Source: GCA-020345945 sp964596985 (GTDB lineage: Archaea; Thermoproteota; Bathyarchaeia; RBG-16-48-13; GCA-020345945). From it: 64,000 nucleotides of DNA. The notes under the pieces were generated by a model. That model had not been told where the DNA came from. It made no database searches and worked only from the letters and a program-made list of their open reading frames with translations. A program made the translations under genes and the position numbers. The stretch is taken from the NCBI GenBank assembly GCA_964596985.1, contig CAZQWG010000004.1, forward strand, positions 62,001 through 126,000. Direction: 5' to 3'. Each line of letters starts with the position of its first letter. Positions within the stretch are counted from its first letter, which is position 1. Below, piece by piece: positions 43,042 through 51,394 of the stretch.

Positions 43042-43968
43042 ATGAATATGACGAAGATTGCATGGATCAGACGCCTGTTCCAGTTGGGTTGTTTCATCCT
43101 ATTCAACGCGGGAATCTGGAATCTTGGTCCTTGGGAGATCGTCATACCTGTTTTGGTGTCAATGCATGGTAATGCAAAAACTGTTGTGGGTTCTCTCGAC
43201 CTCCTTCAATACATGCTTGCCAGAAACACTGTCCCTTGGATTGCGTTGGCATCGGTTTTTCTTTTTGCAGCCGTCATAGGCAGGTTTGCTTGTGGCTGGA
43301 TCTGCCCTTTCGGTTTCATACAAGATATTCTATCGGCAGTGACCAAGAAGAGAAACGGGATCTCCCAGAGAACTCACAAGTCATTTCTGAAAATGAAATT
43401 CGCGGTCCTTCTTGTTATAATCCTCATCAGTTTTGGATTATTCGTTCTTTCTGGAATCGACGAAGAGACCGAGAGAAGTTATAGAGATGCTCTTGGAACC
43501 TTTTCTGAAGGCCCATTTAACTCGGTTTCGCCAGCCAGTACGACTTTCGTCCTAATCCCTCAACTCCCCCAAAGGTGGCTGAAGATCTCCGAGACCTTCG
43601 ATTTCAACAAGTTATCCACTCTAGACGGAACTCAAGAGTTCTTGGCAGCCTTCTTCACGCCTCTATTTGCTTTAAGGTTAGGGATCCTTCTTATCGTATT
43701 CTTTGGATCTACCTACATTGTACGGTTCTGGTGTAGGTACCTCTGTCCCCAAGGAGCCTTTCTAGCAGTCTTCAGCGGATTCTCTTTGGTCGGGATACGT
43801 AGAGAACCCGCAAAATGCACTCGATGCAGAAAATGCGTTCAAGACTGCCCTATGGCAGTAGACTTGTTGGATGCTTGGTGGGAGAAGATCTCAGAACCCG
43901 AATGTATAACCTGTCTGGAGTGCATCGACTCCTGTGAATTCGACGCACTGAAACTCACGATCGGCTAA
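43042..43968 (+). CDS. NapH/CcoG-like 4Fe-4S membrane protein
   Basis: A 308-residue polytopic electron-transfer protein. It has the duplicated CxxxCP signatures of the NapH/MauN/RdxA group: FACGWICPFGFIQD (after span 2) and FWCRYLCPQGAFLAVF (after span 4). At the C-terminus are two ferredoxin 4Fe-4S sites, CTRCRKCVQDCPM and CITCLECIDSCEF. Members pass electrons between quinol or a membrane redox centre and soluble partners. No NapG, nitrate reductase or maturation gene lies alongside, so the partner is unknown. Confidence 0.87.
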   Translation: MNMTKIAWIRRLFQLGCFILFNAGIWNLGPWEIVIPVLVSMHGNAKTVVGSLDLLQYMLARNTVPWIALASVFLFAAVIGRFACGWICPFGFIQDILSAVTKKRNGISQRTHKSFLKMKFAVLLVIILISFGLFVLSGIDEETERSYRDALGTFSEGPFNSVSPASTTFVLIPQLPQRWLKISETFDFNKLSTLDGTQEFLAAFFTPLFALRLGILLIVFFGSTYIVRFWCRYLCPQGAFLAVFSGFSLVGIRREPAKCTRCRKCVQDCPMAVDLLDAWWEKISEPECITCLECIDSCEFDALKLTIG

Positions 43969-44133
43969 CTTGGTGCCTGGCAAGCAGCGAAATCCACGCT
44001 TTCCTCGATCTCTGAAAGATTGTTGGATAGTTGAAAAGACGTCAAGATAAACTGTTTAAGACGTCTATCAATCTATCTGGGTTAGGGGAGAGTTCTATCG
44101 TGTGGTGTCGATCAAGGATGAGATTGCAAGGCG

Positions 44134-44829
44134 TTACGTCATTCGTTTTTCTCCGACGATCATACCATCACGCATGAGCAGTATCCGATCGGTCATCTCT
44201 GCGACCACTGGATCATGGGTTACAACTGCAACAGTTATTCCTTCTTTCTTCGACATCGTTCGTAGAGCACCCATCACTTCTCCACCCGTCTTCGTGTCAA
44301 GATCCCCTGTAGGCTCATCAGCCAAGATCACAGTTGGCTGGTTTGCTATGGCGCGAGCTATGGCAACTCGTTGCTGTTCGCCTCCGCTGAGTTCGTCGGG
44401 TCTGAAATCAGCTCTCTGAGATAAGCCTACCATCTGAAGCAGTTTCAACGCTCTACCCTGTCGCTCTCTCTTTCTGGCGCCTGCAATCAGCATTGGAAGT
44501 TCGACGTTCTCAAATGCAGTCAAGACTGGAATCAGATTATAGAATTGAAAGATGAACCCGATTTTATGTCTTCGAAGCTTGGTTAGTTCACCCTCACTCA
44601 TCTGAGTCATGTCTCGCCCCTCCATAAGTATCTCTCCTGATGTTGGACGGTCAAGAGCGCCCATCAGGTTGAGGAGGGTAGTCTTCCCTGAACCTGAGGG
44701 ACCCATAATTGCAATGAACTCCCCCTTCACCAGAGATATGCTGACCGCCTTGAGAGCATACACTTCCAAATTTCCAAGTCTGTAGATCTTGTGGACATCC
44801 TGGGTCTCAATCACTGGTGGGGCGCTCAT
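44134..44829 (-). CDS. ABC transporter ATPase, LolD/MacB type
   Basis: A 231-residue ATPase with Walker A GPSGSGKTTLLNLMG, Q-loop FIFQFYNLIPVLTAFENVE, signature LSGGEQQRVAIARAI, Walker B VILADEPTGDLD and switch His in VVTHDP. QFYNLIPVLTAFENVELPML is typical of LolD/MacB-type ATPases working with FtsX-like permeases. No permease gene is next to it on either side, so it is an orphan ATPase or its partner is elsewhere. Confidence 0.93.
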   Translation of the reverse strand: MSAPPVIETQDVHKIYRLGNLEVYALKAVSISLVKGEFIAIMGPSGSGKTTLLNLMGALDRPTSGEILMEGRDMTQMSEGELTKLRRHKIGFIFQFYNLIPVLTAFENVELPMLIAGARKRERQGRALKLLQMVGLSQRADFRPDELSGGEQQRVAIARAIANQPTVILADEPTGDLDTKTGGEVMGALRTMSKKEGITVAVVTHDPVVAEMTDRILLMRDGMIVGEKRMT

Positions 44830-44935
44830 TGTAGACTCCTTTCCAGACTTCGAGCTTTCTTCTTTGACAGTGTGGCATACAGATAACTGCTAGACGAATA
44901 TAAGGCATATTGATAGGCTACCTTCGATCGTTCTG

Positions 44936-45184
44936 GTGATCGACTTTGGACAAGTGAGAACAGGGAGTCCCCTAGGTTTCGTCTCGAAGACTAAAGAATA
45001 CCGTAGATTCACTATGGTACAGATGGGGATTGCTACTCCCCTACTATTTAAAGGAAAACCCTGTGAAGAAGCATTCGAATGCGTCTTGCGGTGCCTGGAA
45101 ATCCTCGACAACAGACAAAAAAGATCAGGACTGAAAACGTATGTAAACATAAACGTGGTAATAGACAATCTTATTACAGCATAG
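44936..45184 (+). CDS. Small hypothetical protein
   Basis: An 82-residue frame from GTG 44936. A good TATA box (GAATATAAG, 44896-44904) sits about 32-40 nt upstream, fitting a nearly leaderless message, and this supports the + strand over the opposite frame. The sequence (KPCEEAFECVLRCLEILDNRQ) is helical in the middle with a strand-like end. No family recognised. It is followed by the small membrane protein at 45216. Confidence 0.4.
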   Translation: MIDFGQVRTGSPLGFVSKTKEYRRFTMVQMGIATPLLFKGKPCEEAFECVLRCLEILDNRQKRSGLKTYVNINVVIDNLITA

Positions 45185-45215
45185 CCTAGGATCTTACGTT
45201 TGCGGCGGGACTAGT

Positions 45216-45593
45216 ATGACAACGTATGTTCGTGAGGATAGAGATGCAATAGCGGGTTTTTTCCTGACTTTGCTGGGAGGAATCTCCATCGTTGCCAACG
45301 GAATTGCCTTGAGTGTGGTAGGAACAGGTTACACATACCTCGATCCGGAGTATTATCTCGGATACTATTTCGGATCGGCAAGCGGATACTACATGGTGGC
45401 TATGGGCATTGTCTGCGGTTTCTTCGGATTGCTAGTGCTGACTGGAGCCATCCTGGTTAGGATGGAACATACGACCGGAGGGGGATTGATCGCAATAATC
45501 TTCTCGACGTTGAGCGGCTTCTTCGGAGGCGGCTTCATCATCGGAACGATCTTCGGAGTGATCGGTGGGATCTTAATCATTCTTGAACGATAG
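45216..45593 (+). CDS. Small four-span membrane protein, paralogue of the membrane half at 31372
   Basis: A 125-residue protein with four glycine-rich hydrophobic segments (LTLLGGISIVANGIAL; YYMVAMGIVCGFFGLLVLTG; GGGLIAIIFSTLSGFFGG; IIGTIFGVIGGILIIL). The order and glycines match the membrane domain of the coiled-coil protein at 31372-31923. It lacks the coiled coil. ATG 45216. Function unknown. Confidence 0.7.
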   Translation: MTTYVREDRDAIAGFFLTLLGGISIVANGIALSVVGTGYTYLDPEYYLGYYFGSASGYYMVAMGIVCGFFGLLVLTGAILVRMEHTTGGGLIAIIFSTLSGFFGGGFIIGTIFGVIGGILIILER

Positions 45594-45793
45594 CAACCTG
45601 CTCGGAGAGAGGGATCCGTAAGAAGGTCAATACCACTCCCCACAAGATGCGATCCACTTTTTCTAAGCCATTTATCTATTTGTTCACGCTTGACCGTTGA
45701 TCAGACCCGTGGTTTATGCAACTGATGCGAAAGGGGTTCGGCGAGAAAAACTGGTGGGCCTTATCCTCTAGTTGAATCAGACTATCTGAAGAA

Positions 45794-45979
45794 CTATCGC
45801 AATCTGCGTCGTTCGAGCCAACCACATTTCTCGCAGACGAAGACCGCGTATTGGCTTTCTCCTCTTTTCACTTCCAATTCCCCAAGGGCGTTACCGCAGG
45901 TTGGGCAGGATTTTGCTTTCTCATACAGATGGTAGTAGTAAGAACTGATGGTTTGAGCCACTTCTATTTCCTCATTCAC
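45794..45979 (-). CDS. Small zinc-ribbon protein
   Basis: A 61-residue protein with one zinc ribbon, CPTCGNALGELEV and CEKCGWLERR (two CxxC pairs about 25 residues apart), after a helical N-terminus (VAQTISSYYYHLYEKAK). GTG 45979, with GGAAGGTTT just upstream. No partner visible. Confidence 0.65.
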   Translation of the reverse strand: MNEEIEVAQTISSYYYHLYEKAKSCPTCGNALGELEVKRGESQYAVFVCEKCGWLERRRLR

Positions 45980-46241
45980 TGAAACCTTCCGGTCACACTA
46001 AAAAGCGTAGTTATCTACCTTAATGTACAAAAAAGTATGCAATTTTTGATTCATCACCCCATCTACATGAGCTAGTTCATGTTAATATGTACGGTTGATG
46101 ATTTTGTCTTATTCCTGCAAAGGCAAACGTCTGAAATACTACCGAGAGATATACCCTGAGAAGAACACGGGGTTCTAGAGAAGCAGAATCATTTTCTCTC
46201 CCTTATAAGTAAGTCTGGAAAAGACTTGGATGTGACATAGA
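45980..46241. other. Divergent intergenic region
   Basis: These 262 bp separate two divergent small zinc-ribbon genes. CCCTTATAAGTAAG (46200-46213) is a likely TATA box for the + strand gene at 46242. Nothing else is recognisable. Confidence 0.4.
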
Positions 46242-46805
46242 ATGGACACCGGATCCAAAGAAACCCTAAGACCGCAGAAACAGCGACGCAGCAAACCCCG
46301 CTCGAGCTTACTGGTCGAACTCTGCAAGGATAAAGAGATCGAAGCTGGCAGATGGGTTGAATTTTCTACAAGCAGGCTCTGGAGGAAGATCAAGACTCCT
46401 TCCCCCGACATTAAAATCACACTCGAAATGAGAACAGTCAATGACTTAAAACCCCGGAGAATCAAATTGACGGCAGATCACAAACCAATTATGGACCAGA
46501 TCACAATCGACCCGAAGAAAAAGAACAGACACTCCACCGAAATTGGACCGTTTCTTTCCCGTAGGACCAAGATAAGACTGAAAGTCGATGGAAGCAGATT
46601 CTTCAAATGGAAAGCATCACTGACCCTGACAGCTAAAGAAGAGACGAAAACAGACGGATCAAAAAGGACGAGGATAAAGGCTAAGGATTCATCGACAAAG
46701 ACAAGATTCTGCTTGAATTGCGGTTCACTCGTACTGATTGGGGCAAGGTTCTGCCACCGATGTGGAACCGATGTCCGTGGCTCAACTGTAGTGAAAAGAA
46801 AATGA
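46242..46805 (+). CDS. Basic protein with C-terminal zinc ribbon
   Basis: A 187-residue, very basic protein. The first 150 residues have alternating strand-like and charged segments without family resemblance. The C-terminus is a zinc ribbon, FCLNCGSLVLIGARFCHRCGTDV, of the kind that ends many archaeal proteins. Nucleic-acid binding is plausible from the charge. ATG 46242 lies about 35 nt from a TATA box. Confidence 0.65.
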   Translation: MDTGSKETLRPQKQRRSKPRSSLLVELCKDKEIEAGRWVEFSTSRLWRKIKTPSPDIKITLEMRTVNDLKPRRIKLTADHKPIMDQITIDPKKKNRHSTEIGPFLSRRTKIRLKVDGSRFFKWKASLTLTAKEETKTDGSKRTRIKAKDSSTKTRFCLNCGSLVLIGARFCHRCGTDVRGSTVVKRK

Positions 46806-46917
46806 AAGACTGTTATCCGCGAGTGACTGAAACACGAGGGAAATCGTTCTCCCCCCACAGTTTTATAGGACCCGTAGGGGAAACGGCAGCACACGATGAA
46901 GCAAGAGGCTCATGAAG

Positions 46918-47292
46918 CTATTTCTCCTTGAGCTTTTCAGAGAAGGTTTTCTCTTGTCCTTTCTCTAGGTATACGATCTTGGTTTCCAGCCTAACTCTTA
47001 ACCCCAATCTTCTGAATAGGGAATAGAGTGCTTCTCCGCTAATCGGTCCTCCGAGCTCCCCTTCTCTAACAAGCCTTGCCAACTCAGCCTCAATCCGAGC
47101 CGTCGCTGCAGGATACTGGGTCTCAGCGGTCTCAAGGATCTCTAGAGCTCTTCCTTTCAAAAGGGGTAGAATAGTATCTCTGTCACCCAAGACTTTGACT
47201 TCAGACTCTTCTCGTGGTGACTCATCAGACAGCTGTTTCTTTAACCTGGCTAGTCTTTGCTTCCTCCAAGAAGACAAGAAGTCATCGCTCAT
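46918..47292 (-). CDS. PDCD5-like DNA-binding protein
   Basis: A 124-residue protein. It starts with a basic helix (SSWRKQRLARLKKQL), as PDCD5/TFAR19 proteins do, and has an alpha-helical core (LKGRALEILETAETQYPAAT; EAELARLVREGELGGPISGEALYSLF). The end RLETKIVYLEKGQEKTF is less typical, so it may be a TACK-specific relative. ATG 47292 is preferred to 47301. Archaeal PDCD5 proteins bind double-stranded DNA; here that is inference. Confidence 0.6.
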   Translation of the reverse strand: MSDDFLSSWRKQRLARLKKQLSDESPREESEVKVLGDRDTILPLLKGRALEILETAETQYPAATARIEAELARLVREGELGGPISGEALYSLFRRLGLRVRLETKIVYLEKGQEKTFSEKLKEK

Positions 47293-47441
47293 TGGGATCA
47301 CTGGACAGATTCCCAGCTTGGTTAGAGGAAGAGACGATGTCTATTTAAGTCTTGATTCCTTGTAACCAGACGGTTTTAGGTCTAGCCAAATGATTAGACA
47401 GAAGGAGCGAAAAGAACTTTGCTAACGTCTGGAAGATTCTT

Positions 47442-48725
47442 GTGATAGATATCGAAGGCGGAGGCATTCCCCTGACAGTTGTCAACCTAGATGAGCTAGA
47501 AGAATGGATTCTAAACAAAACCAAATCCGAATTGGATTCGATAAAAGAAGAGGCCTACGACCTATGTGAACTGCTGTCAACACAGATCGCTAGTCTCCTC
47601 TCAGCTTCCGAGATTCTCTTGAATGAGAGCGAGGAGAACCTAGGAAGGGAAGCAGGAGGAGGGAAGTATCGGGCCAGTAGGGCTGCTCGAAGATTGGCAC
47701 GTAACATTGTAACCAGCCTTCAGGGGATAGAAATCCCGGATAATGTCTCATATGACCGGTTGAGGGCACTATCAAATTCTCTGGCTCGCGTCGTCTCTGA
47801 GATTGCTTCCGCAAGAGCAAAGTGGGAAGATCAAACAACCCCTTTCTTTCTATTGACAATGAGAAAGATCAGGGGGGAGTATGACAGATTGGTTGAGCTC
47901 AATAGAGACCTGAATGATTTCGTTAGTAGCAGGTACAATAGAGCGAGGAAGATCGAAGATGTTGTCAGGATGATCGAAGAGACGAATATCATATCCTCGG
48001 AAGCTGAAACCATAATTAATTCTGAACAGAAGATGCTTGAGGAGATCTCCAAACTCGAAAAAAGACAGGAACTCGTATCAACCCGACTCACTGATCTAGA
48101 AAAAACCCCCATAGCGATAGAACTGAAGACTGCCGAGGAAGAAGACAAGAAGGCTAGGAAACTACTAAAGGCTCAACTCAGGAGCCTTCGGAGACCCTTC
48201 AAGAAGCTGCTATTCTTGGTGAAGAAAGGGCGTCTTGATCTGACGCCTGAGAAGGTCGAGCTGTTGAAGAGGTGCGAAGATGGGATCGACCTCGATCACA
48301 TTGAGCGAACAGGACTCAATTCCTTCCTCTCTTTAATAGAAACCATGAAACGGGCAATAGACAGCAACCGCTTGTCGCTAAAGAAAGAAGAGAGAACGAA
48401 AGTAGTCAAAACCCTTGATGCAATCTTGAACAGAGATATTCTCGATACAGAACTGGAGATGAAGCGGAGAGAGAGTAAGAAGATAGAAGAGTTGCTTTCA
48501 TCCAAAGAGGGAAGAACCTATCAGGAGAGGAAGAATGAACTGAAGCGAGAAATAGGTGAGATGGAAACGGAGAGAGCCAAGGGTCTTAAACACTTGAAGA
48601 GAACCCAAAAAAGATTACAGAAGAAACAAACTGAAATTGAGGAAATCGAGAATCGAATCGAAAAGAACATCCTCGATCTCTTGGGAGAGAGAATTACCGT
48701 TGAACTGAGACGGTTTTCTCGTTAA
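47442..48725 (+). CDS. Long coiled-coil protein
   Basis: A 427-residue, almost entirely helical, strongly charged protein. Coiled coils occupy about residues 190-260 and 330-420 (MKRRESKKIEELLSSKEGR; TERAKGLKHLKRTQKRLQ). No P-loop, so it is not an SMC ATPase. The short N-terminal strand-like part (GGGIPLTVVNLDELEEWI) precedes the helices. It may be a scaffold or cell-division-type protein; I recognise no family. The start is GTG 47442. Confidence 0.65.
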   Translation: MIDIEGGGIPLTVVNLDELEEWILNKTKSELDSIKEEAYDLCELLSTQIASLLSASEILLNESEENLGREAGGGKYRASRAARRLARNIVTSLQGIEIPDNVSYDRLRALSNSLARVVSEIASARAKWEDQTTPFFLLTMRKIRGEYDRLVELNRDLNDFVSSRYNRARKIEDVVRMIEETNIISSEAETIINSEQKMLEEISKLEKRQELVSTRLTDLEKTPIAIELKTAEEEDKKARKLLKAQLRSLRRPFKKLLFLVKKGRLDLTPEKVELLKRCEDGIDLDHIERTGLNSFLSLIETMKRAIDSNRLSLKKEERTKVVKTLDAILNRDILDTELEMKRRESKKIEELLSSKEGRTYQERKNELKREIGEMETERAKGLKHLKRTQKRLQKKQTEIEEIENRIEKNILDLLGERITVELRRFSR

Positions 48726-48867
48726 ATAATCTCTCATCCAAACAACACACCAAATCATTGTGAACTCCCAATGTAAAGTGGGTTAGTCTAGAACCGAAGA
48801 TAACTAGATACGAAGATGCTACAAGAACAATCCTGAAGTTTATGAACGTCCCCAGGCGGCTATATCC

Positions 48868-49842
48868 ATGGTGCGCATGAAGACCGAGAGAGAATTGAAA
48901 GCTATCGCAAGAGAGATTGGAACCTGTGCCGGGTTGTCGATTCTGCTTGAAGTCTCAGGATCCCCTAAGCCTGGAAACGTTCACAGATACGCTGATTTCC
49001 CCGATACTAGATTCGAGCATTTCCTTGCTTCTGGGATTGCAATCGCGAGAGAAATGGAAATCGCGGCTCTGAAAGGAATTGAGATCGGACTAAGACATAT
49101 CCGAATAGAGGAGGCAGGAATAGGAGAAACAATCAGAGAGGCGGTTACCCAAGTCAAGCAGTGGCAGAAGGGAGGCAACACGAGTCTCGGAACAATAATC
49201 TTACTCACCCCGCTCTCGGTTGCTGCAGGTATGACACGTGCCAAGTCAACCGGCAAACCGTCTCTCTCCAGAATAAGAGACGATTTGAGAGAGATCTTGA
49301 GAAGGAACACGCCCGAAGACGCGGTGCATCTATACGAGGCAATAGGAATTGCCAACCCAGGGGGACTCGGAAAAGTCTCGAAACTTGACGTATCAGATCC
49401 CTCATCGCAAAGAGCGATACTTGAAGAAGACGTAACTTTGTGGGACATCTTCAAGATCTCATCTGAAAGAGACTCCGTTTCAAGGGAGTGGACCACAGCA
49501 TTCAAGATATCCTTCTGTACCGGTCTTCCAGAGTTCGAATCAACCTATCAGAAGACAAGAAACCTAAACTATGCAACAATCCACACCTTTCTGAAAATAT
49601 TATCAAATGTACCAGACACACTGATAGCCCGAAAAAGAGGAATAGACGAAGCGGAGAGAATATCGGCTCGAGCTGATGAAGTACTCCAAAGAGGGGGGTG
49701 CTTAACCGAAGCAGGATGGAATGAGTTGAATAAATTCGATATAGAGCTTCGTGACCCCAAGCATGAACTCAATCCAGGAACAAGCGCAGATCTAACAGCA
49801 GCCTCGATAATGTTGGCGCTACTGAAAGGATTTCGACCATAA
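48868..49842 (+). CDS. CitG/MdcB-like triphosphoribosyl-dephospho-CoA synthase
   Basis: A 324-residue protein of the CitG/MdcB family (COG1767), which in bacteria makes the prosthetic-group precursor of citrate and malonate decarboxylases. Signatures seen are LLEVSGSPKPGNVHRYADF, WQKGGNTSLGTIILLTPL and the end ELNPGTSADLTAASIMLALL. Archaeal members occur without citrate lyase and their role is unsettled; the nucleotide-phosphoribosyl chemistry may serve another cofactor. ATG 48868 or ATG 48877. Confidence 0.85.
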   Translation: MVRMKTERELKAIAREIGTCAGLSILLEVSGSPKPGNVHRYADFPDTRFEHFLASGIAIAREMEIAALKGIEIGLRHIRIEEAGIGETIREAVTQVKQWQKGGNTSLGTIILLTPLSVAAGMTRAKSTGKPSLSRIRDDLREILRRNTPEDAVHLYEAIGIANPGGLGKVSKLDVSDPSSQRAILEEDVTLWDIFKISSERDSVSREWTTAFKISFCTGLPEFESTYQKTRNLNYATIHTFLKILSNVPDTLIARKRGIDEAERISARADEVLQRGGCLTEAGWNELNKFDIELRDPKHELNPGTSADLTAASIMLALLKGFRP

Positions 49843-49966
49843 ACTGAAATTGGAGGGGCTGCAATAGTCGATACCGAACAGGAAGAAACTTGAAAGAGCT
49901 TTCCAAGAAACAGATAATCAACTTCAATTCTCATTGAACAACAAAAAATGAGCGAGGTATGAAAGA

Positions 49967-50434
49967 ATGGATGAGAAACAATCCAGAGGAGCTTTAGATG
50001 AACTCGACTTCAAGATCATGAGGCTTCTCGGGGAGGACGCGAGAAAGAGCTACCGGGAGATCGCGGAGCAGCTTCAAGTAGCTCCTGGCACCATCTACAG
50101 CAGAACCAAGAGACTGATGGAAGAGAATATAATCAAGGCCTATGTCCCGGTAATCGACCCTTCAAAAGTCGGATTCGACGTGTATGCTCTAATCCTGCTC
50201 CAAGTAGAAGGGAAACATCTCCGTGAGGTCGAGGAAAAACTGGCAAAGAACGATGAGGTCTACTTCGTATACGATATAACCGGAGATTTTGACGTTGCAG
50301 TAGGAGCGAGATTCAAGAACAGGAACGGTCTGGACAAGTTCCTGAAGTCAATCCTCAAGATCCCTGAGGTCAAAAGGACGGTAACCAACGTGGTCTTGAA
50401 TATAGTCAAGGAAGACTTCTCCGTCAAATTATAG
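49967..50434 (+). CDS. Lrp/AsnC-family transcriptional regulator
   Basis: A 155-residue regulator with an N-terminal helix-turn-helix (LDFKIMRLLGEDARKSYREI, then QVAPGTIYSRTKRLMEENII) and a RAM ligand-binding domain (DVYALILLQVEG, YFVYDITGDFDVAVGARFKN). Such proteins usually sense amino acids. ATG 49967 is preceded by GCGAGGTATGAAAG. Adjacent to the ACT-domain regulator, so this may be an amino-acid control locus. Confidence 0.93.
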   Translation: MDEKQSRGALDELDFKIMRLLGEDARKSYREIAEQLQVAPGTIYSRTKRLMEENIIKAYVPVIDPSKVGFDVYALILLQVEGKHLREVEEKLAKNDEVYFVYDITGDFDVAVGARFKNRNGLDKFLKSILKIPEVKRTVTNVVLNIVKEDFSVKL

Positions 50435-50786
50435 TCTCGTCTTCAACTCCACTACCCTACCTGCTCCGTCTCATTCAAATCCATAACTCCTCTCCGATCT
50501 GCCGGGTATCATGATCAATTGGCTGTGCTTGGGCGTCAAACATGACGGCGAACGAGGCTACTTAGCAAAATCCGGAATAGTTCTGCCGACTTGGCAAGGT
50601 GATCACGACGAGGACTTTCGAAATCGATGCCCGTTTCTTTGTCCATATTTTGAAACAATAATGGTATACGGCTTCGAAGAAAACTAGAAAAGACCATACA
50701 ACCAGTATAATTGTAGAGCCCTTCTATCTAATACAATGAGGGTGAAATTCGCTCCTTCACACGAAAATGGAAGGTGAGTATGTCCC
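50435..50786. other. Intergenic region between two regulators
   Basis: The 352 bp hold a possible 58-codon ORF (listed separately) and a TATA-like CAGTATAAT near 50703-50711 that probably drives the ACT regulator, with a leader of about 50 nt. No RNA gene is evident. Confidence 0.4.
50511..50687 (+). CDS. Candidate 58-residue protein
   Basis: A frame from ATG 50511 to TAG 50687. The product (MINWLCLGVKHDGERGYL to start) is not biased toward any fold but includes CPFLCPYF, a possible metal pair. No ribosome site or TATA box is convincing. It could be chance. Confidence 0.25.
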   Translation: MINWLCLGVKHDGERGYLAKSGIVLPTWQGDHDEDFRNRCPFLCPYFETIMVYGFEEN

Positions 50787-51290
50787 ATGTGGAACAAAGT
50801 AGCGAAACACCTCAGTGGGCATCCGGAACGGCTTGCGGTCGCCAAGGTTCTGGTCGAACACGGTCTCAGTGTTAGGCAAGAACGGGTCTACTGTAACGAG
50901 ATCGAGATCTCCTTCGTCAGAATAGCCCGTGTCTCACAGGTGGACCGAAGAACGGTGACTCAAACAGTAAAGGAGATCGAAAGAAACCCGGAGCTATCTA
51001 TCATATTCAAGCATATCAGGTCAGCAGGACACTCTCTGAAAGAAGTCGCAAGATACTTTGACCTCGGAGTAGTGGAGATCACCCCGGAAGACGCCAGAAC
51101 CCCAGGGATACTCGCGAAATCTGCTTCATTAATAGCAGATCGGAACATCTCGATACGACAGGCTATCGTCGACGATCCAGAACTTTCACCTGCACCCACC
51201 CTGACCTTGATAACCGAATCAAAGATCCCTGGAGAACTCATCCCAGAGTTTCTAAGAATCGACGGCGTGGCGAAGGTTTCAGTATACTAA
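50787..51290 (+). CDS. HTH plus ACT domain regulator of amino-acid metabolism
   Basis: A 167-residue archaeal regulator of the COG2150 type. The N-terminal half is a winged helix (GLSVRQERVYCNEIEISFVR, RVSQVDRRTVTQTVKEI). The C-terminal half is an ACT domain (RTPGILAKSASLIADRNISI, APTLTLITESKIPGELIPEF). ACT domains bind amino acids. ATG 50787. Target genes unknown. Confidence 0.88.
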   Translation: MWNKVAKHLSGHPERLAVAKVLVEHGLSVRQERVYCNEIEISFVRIARVSQVDRRTVTQTVKEIERNPELSIIFKHIRSAGHSLKEVARYFDLGVVEITPEDARTPGILAKSASLIADRNISIRQAIVDDPELSPAPTLTLITESKIPGELIPEFLRIDGVAKVSVY

Positions 51291-51394
51291 TTCGACCGAA
51301 ATACCTTATGCGGGTTCCTCCACCATCTCTTTGCCCCATCAAGAGAAACCAATGTAGGCTGTTAAGTAGACATACGTCCCCGGAATTGAGTGAA

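Noticed and set aside
44102..44419. 105-codon + strand frame antisense to the ABC ATPase
   Set aside because: It mirrors the ATPase gene on the other strand; serine and threonine runs are typical of an antisense shadow.
44890..45168. 92-codon minus strand frame opposite the small gene at 44936
   Set aside because: The TATA box at 44896-44904 and start spacing favour the + strand, and the minus frame has no start-region signals.
46094..46160. Possible C/D-box guide RNA (TGATGA and CTGA words)
   Set aside because: The spacing between the C-like and D-like words is about 30 nt, too long, and no C' or kink-turn partner is visible.
49520..49545. T-loop-like TTCGAATC, suggesting a tRNA
   Set aside because: It lies inside the CitG-like gene in frame and no cloverleaf can be formed; other similar words at 33226 and 7005 are also inside genes.
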